A stretch of DNA of 64,000 bases from Bin55 sp964572845 (lineage in GTDB: Bacteria > Pseudomonadota > Gammaproteobacteria > Pseudomonadales > Azotimanducaceae). The position numbers and the translations under genes are program-made. A model generated the notes under the pieces. It worked only from the letters and a program-made list of their open reading frames with translations, was not told where the DNA came from and searched no databases. Shown here piece by piece: positions 1-7,045 of this stretch. The stretch spans positions 124,001 to 188,000 of the forward strand of contig CAZNFX010000003.1 of NCBI GenBank assembly GCA_964572845.1, given 5' to 3'. Position 1 is the first letter of the stretch. Every line of letters starts with the position of its first letter.

Positions 1-85
1 GCTATTTCATAGCGTCAATCGCAAGTTGCCGCAACGAACCAGGAGCCTCCAACTACGTTGCATTGAATTACTTCCCCATGTCGCT

Positions 86-490
86 TCAGTCTGAAACGTG
101 AAGAATCAATTCTCGTTGCGGCGGACGGACGCGGTGCTCCCAGAGAAATATCCCTTGCCACACTCCTAACGCAAGTATTCCTGACTTGATAGGGACGCTT
201 ACATGGGTTGCCGTAATCGCACCTTTGATGTGAGCGGGCATGTCGTCTGGTCCCTCTTGCCTGTGTTTATACCTGTTACTCTCGGGTACCGCTCGGTCCA
301 TCCATTCTTGCAAATCGTGAAGTACAGCAGGGTCAGCATTTTCTTGAATGACAAGACTGGCAGAGGTGTGTCGAATGTAGATTGTCGCCAATCCTTCCTC
401 CACCCCGAAATGCGAGACTTCACGACCGACAAGCTGCGTTATGTCGTGTAAGCCCTTGCCGGCAGGCTCATAGTAAAAGGACGTGATCAT
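86..490 (-). CDS. YjbQ family protein (UPF0047)
   Basis: This is a 134-residue protein of the YjbQ/UPF0047 family, which is small, soluble and widespread. Some members have been reported to have weak thiamine-phosphate synthase-like activity, but the physiological role is unsettled. The family is recognised here by the stretch TIYIRHTSASLVIQENADP (about residues 37-55) and by the C-terminal run GILALGVWQGIFLWEHR, where the conserved Gly, Trp and Glu-His lie. The length matches the usual 130-140 residues. The ATG at 490 is the only reasonable start. The gene sits just downstream of the TRAP permease gene on the same strand, 27 bp away, so it may share that transcript, although no functional link is evident. 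Confidence 0.9.
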   Translation of the reverse strand: MITSFYYEPAGKGLHDITQLVGREVSHFGVEEGLATIYIRHTSASLVIQENADPAVLHDLQEWMDRAVPESNRYKHRQEGPDDMPAHIKGAITATHVSVPIKSGILALGVWQGIFLWEHRVRPPQRELILHVSD

Positions 491-517
491 CGAGAGTCGA
501 AATTTGAGACAAGCGTG

Positions 518-1795
518 TTAGAGATGCTGATACCAAAGTGAGAGCTGCGGCACGTAAGTGATCAACACCAGAACTACCAGCAACACAGCCATAAAGGGCA
601 GTGTTGCCGTGTACAGTTCCACAATGGGTTTGTTGAAACGATAGCTTGCGATGAACAGGTTCATACCGATCGGCGGAGTAAAGTAGCCAATCTGAAGATT
701 AGCTATGAAAATAATTCCCAGATGAACGGGATGTATGCCGTAATTTACGGCAATAGGCAACAAGAGCGGCACCATGATCACAGTGGCAGAGAATATGTCC
801 AACATTGCACCAAGAAGAAGTAGTAGCAGATTCAAGAGAATCAAAAATATGATGGGATTGCTAATCTGGACGTTTATGAACTCAAAGATTTTTTGGGGTA
901 TTTCTGCATCGACGAAATAGTTGGTCAGCGCTAACGCGCCACCTAGTATGAGAATGATGCTACCCACCATGATCATCGATTCCCGAATCACATGTGGCAG
1001 ACGCTTCAAAGAGACTTCACGATAGACAAAGACCTCCACTACGAGAGCATAGAGTGCGGTCATGGCTGCGGCTTCGGAAATAGCGAAGTAGCCTGAGTAG
1101 ATGCCGCCCAAGATTACAAAGGGAAGTGGCAGCTCCCACCGGCTTGCCTTTATGGCTTTCCACACCTTTCCTAGTTCGAACGGAGTCAATGGCAAGTGCC
1201 TGTGTCGCAAAGCCGCCCAAACCGACAGTGCAATGACCATGAGAAGAGCCGGAACCAAGCCCGCAAGAAAAAGCTCCTGAATAGAGAAACTCTGTCCTAC
1301 GTTGAGCTGCTGTGCGATTACACCGTAGAGAATCAACGGAACGCTAGGAACGATTAGAAGACCTAGGCTGCCCGAGCTCGTAACAAGTCCCAAGCTATAG
1401 TTTTCTGAGTAACCTGATCGAACGAGCATAGGAAGCAACAATGCGCCCAGTGCAACGATGGTCACACCAGACGCACCAGTCAGAGCAGTAAAAAAGGCAC
1501 ACGCAACAAATCCCACGATCGCGAGGCCGCCTGGCATCCAACCAAATAGCGCATTTACAAGATCCATAAGACGTTGGGACGTCTTTGCTTCGGCAAGCAT
1601 GTAGCCTGCAAAAGTAAACAGGGGCAACGCAACCAAGAGAGGAGTGTCCGCAATTCGATAAAGCTCGATCGCGACATTGACCAAATCGGTGCCAGATGCC
1701 AAGAATCCTAGTATTGCAGCTCCCAATATCACCACAAACAGCGGCGCTCCGCAGAGAGCCATGATGATTAGCGCCGCGACTCCTAGAAAGATCAT
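518..1795 (-). CDS. dctM: TRAP transporter large permease (DctM family)
   Basis: This is the large membrane subunit of a tripartite ATP-independent periplasmic transporter, which drives solute uptake with an ion gradient. The 425 residues are almost all hydrophobic and give about twelve membrane segments. Family landmarks include ALTGASGVTIVALGALLLP near residue 105 and the C-terminal NLQIGYFTPPIGMNLF, the conserved DctM loop. Length is typical. The ATG at 1795 overlaps the stop of the small permease gene (ATGA), so the two are probably translationally coupled. It is the last gene of the TatT-DctP-DctQ-DctM operon. The substrate cannot be read from the sequence. Confidence 0.95.
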   Translation of the reverse strand: MIFLGVAALIIMALCGAPLFVVILGAAILGFLASGTDLVNVAIELYRIADTPLLVALPLFTFAGYMLAEAKTSQRLMDLVNALFGWMPGGLAIVGFVACAFFTALTGASGVTIVALGALLLPMLVRSGYSENYSLGLVTSSGSLGLLIVPSVPLILYGVIAQQLNVGQSFSIQELFLAGLVPALLMVIALSVWAALRHRHLPLTPFELGKVWKAIKASRWELPLPFVILGGIYSGYFAISEAAAMTALYALVVEVFVYREVSLKRLPHVIRESMIMVGSIILILGGALALTNYFVDAEIPQKIFEFINVQISNPIIFLILLNLLLLLLGAMLDIFSATVIMVPLLLPIAVNYGIHPVHLGIIFIANLQIGYFTPPIGMNLFIASYRFNKPIVELYTATLPFMAVLLVVLVLITYVPQLSLWYQHL

Positions 1796-2259
1796 TTCTC
1801 TTGACGCACGAATACTTGAATGGCGAACCTAATCCCCATAGCGAAACCTGCAAAGGGAATGATGGACACAAGAATCCAGGATGGTACAAACCCAATTCCT
1901 GTGTAGCCGTCTTCAAACTCCCAGCGAACCAAGACAAGCGAGAAGTACGCCAGTACAAAGCAAATGAGAGAGGCAGAAATGTTCGCGACAACTTTGAGAC
2001 CCGGCATCCAGCGTTCCGGAACGAATCTCTCCGCAATATCGATTCGAATATGTGAACGTTGGCCTATCGCCGCCAGCCCACCAATCATCGTTATCCAAAG
2101 AACCGACATGCGCGTCAGTTCCTCTCCCCAAATGAAACCTGTCCCAAAGAGATTTCGCATGACGATCTGGGCACATGCCACAAGTAGCATTGCAGCAAAG
2201 AGAACTACCAGCGTGCCTGATTCAAGCCAACGCAGGTAGCGAAGAATCCTAGTCAGCAT
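1792..2259 (-). CDS. dctQ: TRAP transporter small permease (DctQ family)
   Basis: This is the four-helix small membrane subunit of the TRAP transporter, 155 residues. The first helix covers about residues 15-35. The family motif RNLFGTGFIWGEELTRMSVLW follows, with the conserved EE-LTR core, and two more helices lie towards the C terminus. It forms the membrane complex with the DctM-type subunit encoded next. Its start overlaps the end of the binding-protein gene by 11 bp and its stop overlaps the next start, so all three genes are read from one message. Confidence 0.95.
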   Translation of the reverse strand: MLTRILRYLRWLESGTLVVLFAAMLLVACAQIVMRNLFGTGFIWGEELTRMSVLWITMIGGLAAIGQRSHIRIDIAERFVPERWMPGLKVVANISASLICFVLAYFSLVLVRWEFEDGYTGIGFVPSWILVSIIPFAGFAMGIRFAIQVFVRQEK

Positions 2260-3268
2260 TCTCCGTTCGAGATTTCTTCAGCGAGCGCGCAAACCGGTCA
2301 TAGATACTCTGGTTTACCAATCCCTTAGTAATCCACTCCTCAATTGCACCATCAGCATTGCGCTGCCACTCAGCCAATGCTTCGTCGACCGGTTTGAGCA
2401 ACTTGATTCCTTGGTCTAGCATCACCTGGAACGCCGACTCGTGATCCTGCTTGCCTTTCTCTTCAGCATTCGTTATTGCTTGATCCATGTGTTTGCGTAC
2501 GATCTCTTGATCGGTCGGATCGACGCTCCTGAACGACCGTTGATCCAACACATACACCGAGAACACATACAGAAATGGAACATCAAGCATGTATTTGATT
2601 TGAGTGTGCCATTGCAGTGTAATGGCTGCAACAGGCGGGGAAGCCACCGTGTCGATCAATCCAGTCTGAAGACCTGTGAGCACATCCACGATGGTCAGCG
2701 GGATGGGACTGACTCCGAAAGCCTTGAGCATGAGTTCCGTGCTCGGATCGTCCTTTGGAACCCAAACTTTTAGTCGTCGTGTCTCTTCTACGGTAGTTGC
2801 GCTCTTGGATCCCATTGCATACGCAAGTCCGATTCCGACGAATCCAAATGAAACATAACCCGCTTCTTCTATTTCAGAACGCAATATGGGGTCAAGATCC
2901 TCTCGGACGGCCGTAACTTCCTCGACGTTCTTGAACTGCAAGGGAAGGTTGTACACGTTGAGATTTGGTACATCTGAGCTAAATACGCTCGTCTGCAATA
3001 TGGCTCCGTGCAATTGGCGGGCTCTAATCTTTCGCTTGACGGCAAAGTCATCCCCCATTACGCCACCGGAATAAAACTTGAACTTAACTCGTCCGTCGGT
3101 GGCTTCATCAATCGACGCTGCAGCTTTGCGCAGCTCAACCATTAACGCGGACCCTTCAGGAGAAATAGTTGCAATCTTTAGTGTTGTTTCTGCATTGACG
3201 ATGGACGCGAAGAGACTCACCGCAACAGCGTACCGAATCCATTTGGGTGAGCAATTAGAAGAATTCAT
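2249..3268 (-). CDS. dctP: TRAP transporter substrate-binding protein (DctP family)
   Basis: This is the periplasmic solute receptor of the TRAP transporter, 339 residues from the ATG at 3268. I chose this start because it gives a proper signal peptide (KWIR, then a hydrophobic stretch, with predicted cleavage after residue 26 before ETTLKIAT). An open frame continues upstream to 3352, but it lies inside the TatT gene and adds a non-signal-like sequence. Family marks are TLKIATISPEGS at the mature N terminus, the segment around RLKVWVPKDDP, and the arginine-containing GFVGIGLAYAMGSK region. In TPAT systems this receptor docks on the TatT TPR lipoprotein, whose gene overlaps this one by 14 bp. 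Confidence 0.93.
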   Translation of the reverse strand: MNSSNCSPKWIRYAVAVSLFASIVNAETTLKIATISPEGSALMVELRKAAASIDEATDGRVKFKFYSGGVMGDDFAVKRKIRARQLHGAILQTSVFSSDVPNLNVYNLPLQFKNVEEVTAVREDLDPILRSEIEEAGYVSFGFVGIGLAYAMGSKSATTVEETRRLKVWVPKDDPSTELMLKAFGVSPIPLTIVDVLTGLQTGLIDTVASPPVAAITLQWHTQIKYMLDVPFLYVFSVYVLDQRSFRSVDPTDQEIVRKHMDQAITNAEEKGKQDHESAFQVMLDQGIKLLKPVDEALAEWQRNADGAIEEWITKGLVNQSIYDRFARSLKKSRTENAD

Positions 3269-4118
3269 CAGCCTCCGCCAGCATTTCGCGTGCAATCTCC
3301 TGTGCCACCGTGTTTTGCAGAGTGTAGCCATCAACGCGCGGATCGGCAGCAAGGACCTCTCCTAGCAACACATCGTGAAGTTCACGATCATGGGTCATGC
3401 GTGCATAGCTCTGTGCATATAGCACTTTCGCATATAGGTTGCGACCTTTGCTAATTGCAATTGCTTTCGTAAAGTGCATTCTTGCCACTTCCGGTCGTCC
3501 ACCAAGTGAGGGTGGAAACAACGTCTCAAACACCCCCATGTACATGTGCGGAGCTGCCAATTCATAGGTCTCGTCCAATTCCAAGAGACGCTCTATAAGC
3601 AATTTGACCTTTGCCAATTGAGCAACAGCATGTAAGTCGTCCGCATGAGCCTGCAACCATCCCGCCCAAGCACTTGCCAGCCCGAACAGAGCTGATACGT
3701 TCTCCACGCCTAGACTCATCACTGCGGCCGTAGTTTCATCAAAGGACATGGTTTCGATACCGCAGAGCATCTTCACCTCAAGGCAAGATGCTTTGAACGC
3801 CAACTCTCTGGCCTTTGATGTGAGACTCTTTTGCTGGGTCAAATCGTGGGCGAACGCCAGCGCATACGAAGCATTCAACTGGGCTGCTGCAAACATGAGC
3901 TCTGAGTCTGTTTCGTTGCCATGGAGCAATGCATCGACTCCGATCAGATAGGCAGGCAAGCCGTCGCGTATTGTGTGTAGGTCATCGCTATTTAAGATGG
4001 AGATTGTCAGTTTCTTGGTAAAACCGTCGGAGACAGTCGAAACGAGGACTTGGCATCCTCCAATGAATGCGAACGCAATCAAGAGTGGAGTAGCCAAGAA
4101 TGGCATCCAACGTTTCAT
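3255..4118 (-). CDS. TRAP-associated TPR lipoprotein (TatT component)
   Basis: This 287-residue lipoprotein belongs to the TatT family, the helical TPR-like partner of a subset of TRAP transporters studied in Treponema. The N terminus is a lipoprotein signal with lipobox I-G-G-C (cysteine 22 from the ATG at 4118). A TTG five codons upstream also lies in frame, but the ATG gives the better signal peptide. The rest is helix-rich and alanine- and leucine-rich. The pattern YMGVFETLFPPSLGGRPE followed by ARMHFTKAIAIS is typical of TatT, where the helices form a trimeric ring with pores facing the binding protein. First gene of the TRAP operon. A palindromic structure lies about 60 bp upstream. Confidence 0.9.
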   Translation of the reverse strand: MKRWMPFLATPLLIAFAFIGGCQVLVSTVSDGFTKKLTISILNSDDLHTIRDGLPAYLIGVDALLHGNETDSELMFAAAQLNASYALAFAHDLTQQKSLTSKARELAFKASCLEVKMLCGIETMSFDETTAAVMSLGVENVSALFGLASAWAGWLQAHADDLHAVAQLAKVKLLIERLLELDETYELAAPHMYMGVFETLFPPSLGGRPEVARMHFTKAIAISKGRNLYAKVLYAQSYARMTHDRELHDVLLGEVLAADPRVDGYTLQNTVAQEIAREMLAEADEFF

Positions 4119-4878
4119 GTAGGCGTTATCCAATCCACACAGCCTAAGACAGTGACCAATTTACTCCTGGAGAATTCCGCATGAGGCCGACCTTTGTGGT
4201 CGACAACTCATGCAACCTCGGTACTACAACATGCCGTGCAAGCACATGCTATCGCTACTATGCAAGCAAGCGAATCCTATAGTGGCTACAAACCTCTAGC
4301 GAGGGAATCAAGTGCAGGTCGCAATATTATCAAGCTTGAGCAAAGCGCACCGACGTATGCTTGCTACGACACAAAATACTGGGAACAGCGTTCAAGAATC
4401 TGACGGATTCGACGCTATCGCTTCCGTATCGAAATTGCGCCGCCCATCGCTCTGCATGTTAGTAAGCTCGCCTCAATTTGATTGCGACTCTGTTCGTCGC
4501 AAAGCTAGGCTACGAACTCCAGGTGTCGGAACTCTATGTGGGTAATCTAGCTGTCGAACTCTCTGCGATACCTGTGCTCAAGGGAAAAGTGCTGCAAACT
4601 TGGGTTTTTGTTGTTGTCTACGCCGTCTAACGCAACGTATCCAGTCTCGACGGACAAGCGCACCAGAAAGTAGTGCATAGGAACGGCCATACGCATGAGT
4701 TACGCCACTAACGCCAAACGTCCGGCTGAGCAATACTAGGCCGGCGAGCCCAAAAATACTTGTGCTATTCATGCACTATGCAAGCTATTGCTTACGCAGG
4801 GCTACAGTGGATCGCCAGAATTAGCTTCAAGGTATTTGCTGCAATAAAGCACCAAGTGCAACAAATTCGATCTTTTCT
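4119..4878. other. intergenic region between the TRAP operon and groES
   Basis: About 760 bp without a convincing gene. Short open frames exist on both strands (for example minus-strand 4578-4772), but none shows a ribosome-binding site or a recognisable protein pattern. The only structured element I see is the nested inverted repeat at 4179-4213, listed separately. The leaders of the divergent TRAP and groESL operons must lie here. Confidence 0.6.
4179..4213. promoter_or_regulatory. nested inverted repeat upstream of the TRAP operon
   Basis: GCATGAG (4179-4185) pairs with CTCATGC (4207-4213). Inside, CGACC (4188-4192) pairs with GGTCG (4198-4202) around a five-base loop. It lies about 60 bp ahead of the TatT start and has no T-run on either side, so it reads more as an operator or leader hairpin than as a terminator. 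The function is unknown. Confidence 0.35.
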
Positions 4879-4907
4879 CTTGAAATGCGAAAACGAAACC
4901 CTATCAT
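4879..4907 (+). promoter_or_regulatory. groESL promoter, heat-shock-like
   Basis: CTTGAAA at 4879-4885, then 13 bases, then CCCTATCAT at 4899-4907. This is close to the RpoH (sigma-32) consensus of CTTGAAA and CCCCATnT. The same DNA reads as a sigma-70 promoter, TTGAAA at 4880-4885 and TATCAT at 4902-4907 with a 16-base spacer. It lies 10 bp upstream of the CIRCE operator and about 70 bp upstream of the groES start. Confidence 0.7.
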
Positions 4908-4916
4908 ACACACCGG

Positions 4917-4943
4917 TTAGCACTCTCGTTCTGCGAGTGCTAA
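4917..4943 (+). promoter_or_regulatory. CIRCE operator (HrcA binding site)
   Basis: TTAGCACTC (4917-4925), a nine-base spacer, then GAGTGCTAA (4935-4943). This is an exact match to the CIRCE consensus. HrcA binds the element and represses chaperonin genes until heat stress. It sits at the expected transcription start, 34 bp before the groES ATG. The hrcA gene itself is not in the window. Confidence 0.96.
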
Positions 4944-4977
4944 CCAATGTTTCATGAGCATATCGGGAGACACTCAC

Positions 4978-5268
4978 ATGAATATTCGACCACTCCACGA
5001 CCGCGTGGTCGTACGGCGTCTCGAAGAAGAGACACTGTCGGCTGGCGGGATCGTACTGCCGGATACAGCATCCGAAAAACCTAGTCAAGGAGAAGTACTG
5101 TCTGTTGGACCAGGAAAAGTACTGGACAACGGCGACGTGCGCGCTCCTGACGTAAAAGCAGGTGACAAGGTGATTTTCGGGCAATACGGCGGAAACACCA
5201 TCAAGCTTGAAGGCGAGGAATTACTGATCCTGTCGGAAAGCGAAATTTTTGGCGTCATTGAAGACTAA
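4978..5268 (+). CDS. groES: co-chaperonin GroES
   Basis: This is the 96-residue lid of the GroEL folding chamber. It starts MNIRPLHDRVVVRRLEEE, contains the mobile loop SAGGIVLPDTASEKPSQGEV and the dome region, and ends in SESEIFGVIED. I chose the ATG at 4978 because a GGGAG site sits just upstream and because an in-frame frame opening at 4954 adds eight residues not seen in GroES. It is followed by groEL after 18 bp. Control is by the CIRCE element and the promoter immediately upstream. Confidence 0.98.
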   Translation: MNIRPLHDRVVVRRLEEETLSAGGIVLPDTASEKPSQGEVLSVGPGKVLDNGDVRAPDVKAGDKVIFGQYGGNTIKLEGEELLILSESEIFGVIED

Positions 5269-5286
5269 ACTCGATAGGAGACAAAA

Positions 5287-6924
5287 ATGAGCGCAAAAGA
5301 AGTCAAATTTTCAGATGACGCGCGAGCACGCATGCTCAGTGGCGTCAACATCCTTGCGGATGCCGTCAAGGTGACCTTGGGTCCGAAGGGACGCAACGTG
5401 ATCTTAGACAAGTCGTTCGGTGCGCCGACCGTGACAAAAGATGGCGTGTCGGTAGCAAAGGAAGTCGAGCTTAAAGACAAGTTCGAGAACATGGGAGCAC
5501 AAATGCTCAAAGAGGTTGCAAGTCAGACTTCTGACGAAGCCGGGGATGGCACGACCACCGCCACTGTACTGGCGCAAGCGATCCTCACGGAAGGTCTCAA
5601 GTCTGTTGCAGCAGGCATGAACCCTATGGATCTCAAGCGTGGAATCGACAAAGCCGTCGTTGCAGCCGTTCGGGAAATCGAAGTGATGTCCACACCTTGT
5701 GAGGACTCAACGTCCATCGCTCAAGTTGGCACAGTGTCTGCAAACAGTGATACTTCGGTTGGCGAGATCATTGCTGAAGCAATGGAGAAAGTTGGAAAGG
5801 AAGGAGTCATTACCGTGGAAGAAGGTAGTGGTCTCGAAAACGAACTGGATGTCGTTGAAGGCATGCAATTCGATCGAGGTTACCTCTCTCCCTACTTCAT
5901 CAACAATCAGGAGTCAATGTCCGCTGAACTCGAAGAGCCGTACATCCTCTTGTGCGACAAGAAGATTTCCAATATTCGTGACATGCTCCCAGTCCTAGAG
6001 TCCGTAGCCAAGTCAGGCAAGTCCCTCATGGTCATCGCGGAAGACATTGAAGGCGAAGCACTTGCGACTCTTGTGGTCAACAACATGCGAGGCGTCGTCA
6101 AGATTGCTGCCGCTAAGGCTCCGGGATTCGGCGACCGTCGCAAGGCAATGTTGCAGGACATCGCTACGCTGACCGGTGCAACTGTGATATCCGAAGAAGT
6201 GGGCTTGACGCTTGAAGGTACGAGTCTGGACGATCTCGGCACTGCCAAGCGAATTTCCAGCACGAAAGAAAACACCACTATCGTTGACGGTGCCGGTGCT
6301 CGAGAGGAAATCGAAGGACGCATTAAGCAAATTCGACAGGAAATCGAAGATACGACTTCTGACTACGACCGTGAGAAGCTTCAAGAACGACTGGCGAAAC
6401 TGGCTGGTGGAGTGGCTGTTATCAAGGTCGGCGCGCCCACGGAAGTGGAAATGAAAGAGAAGAAGGCACGCGTCGAAGATGCATTGCACTCTACTCGTGC
6501 AGCTGTGGAGGAAGGCATCGTGGCTGGTGGCGGCGTTGCTTTGATCCGTGCGCTCCAACAAATAGAAAACCTCAAGGGAATCAACGAAGACCAAAATGTA
6601 GGTATTCAAATTGCCTTGAGAGCCATGGCTTATCCACTTCGCCAAATTGCCGAAAACGCCGGTGTAGAGCCTGCAGTGGTTGTTGACAAAGTGCGGAGCC
6701 TAGAAGGCAACCACGGATTCGACGGAGCCACTGGCGAGTACGGAGACCTGATTGAATTGGGAATTCCTGATCCCGCAAAAGTAGTGCGGTCCGCACTTCA
6801 ATCTGCGGCATCCGTTGCTGGACTCATGATCACTACGGAAGCCATGGTCAGTGAACTGCCCGAGGATCCGCCGCCGGCCGCACCAGGGGGTGGTGGCATG
6901 CCCGACATGGGCGGGATGATGTAG
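5287..6924 (+). CDS. groEL: chaperonin GroEL
   Basis: This is the 545-residue ATP-dependent chaperonin subunit, forming double heptameric rings in the cytoplasm. Family signatures are all present: the N-terminal VTLGPKGRNVILDKSFGAP, the ATPase segment DGTTTATVLAQAI with its catalytic Asp, the late AGGGVALIRAL loop that closes over nucleotide, and a short C-terminal Gly/Met tail (GGGGMPDMGGMM). A TAGGAG site precedes the ATG. It is the second gene of the CIRCE-controlled groESL operon and is followed by a strong terminator. Confidence 0.99.
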   Translation: MSAKEVKFSDDARARMLSGVNILADAVKVTLGPKGRNVILDKSFGAPTVTKDGVSVAKEVELKDKFENMGAQMLKEVASQTSDEAGDGTTTATVLAQAILTEGLKSVAAGMNPMDLKRGIDKAVVAAVREIEVMSTPCEDSTSIAQVGTVSANSDTSVGEIIAEAMEKVGKEGVITVEEGSGLENELDVVEGMQFDRGYLSPYFINNQESMSAELEEPYILLCDKKISNIRDMLPVLESVAKSGKSLMVIAEDIEGEALATLVVNNMRGVVKIAAAKAPGFGDRRKAMLQDIATLTGATVISEEVGLTLEGTSLDDLGTAKRISSTKENTTIVDGAGAREEIEGRIKQIRQEIEDTTSDYDREKLQERLAKLAGGVAVIKVGAPTEVEMKEKKARVEDALHSTRAAVEEGIVAGGGVALIRALQQIENLKGINEDQNVGIQIALRAMAYPLRQIAENAGVEPAVVVDKVRSLEGNHGFDGATGEYGDLIELGIPDPAKVVRSALQSAASVAGLMITTEAMVSELPEDPPPAAPGGGGMPDMGGMM

Positions 6925-6967
6925 CACAGATTCCCAACGGCAATTGTCCGTTGCTCAAGAAATCAAG

Positions 6968-7001
6968 AGTGCGGCCTGCGTTACGTAGGCCGCACTTTTT
7001 T
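6968..7001 (+). terminator. rho-independent terminator after groEL
   Basis: AGTGCGGCCT (6968-6977) pairs perfectly with AGGCCGCACT (6987-6996) around a nine-base loop and is followed by TTTTT. The 10-bp stem and T-run make this a classic terminator, 44 bp after the groEL stop. Confidence 0.95.
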
Positions 7002-7045
7002 AATATGCAACATAGTTTGGAAGTTATCAGCCGAAAGCGTCAAGC

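Noticed and set aside
1395..2036. A 213-codon minus-strand frame across the two TRAP permease genes
   Set aside because: It overlaps both permease genes in another frame on the same strand, and those genes have clear family motifs. Its own sequence shows no pattern.
4578..4772. A 64-codon minus-strand frame with a hydrophobic start
   Set aside because: No ribosome-binding site, no recognisable family, and an arginine-rich tail that looks random.
5907..6323. Antisense frame inside groEL
   Set aside because: It is antisense to a highly conserved gene and serine-rich, as expected for a shadow frame.
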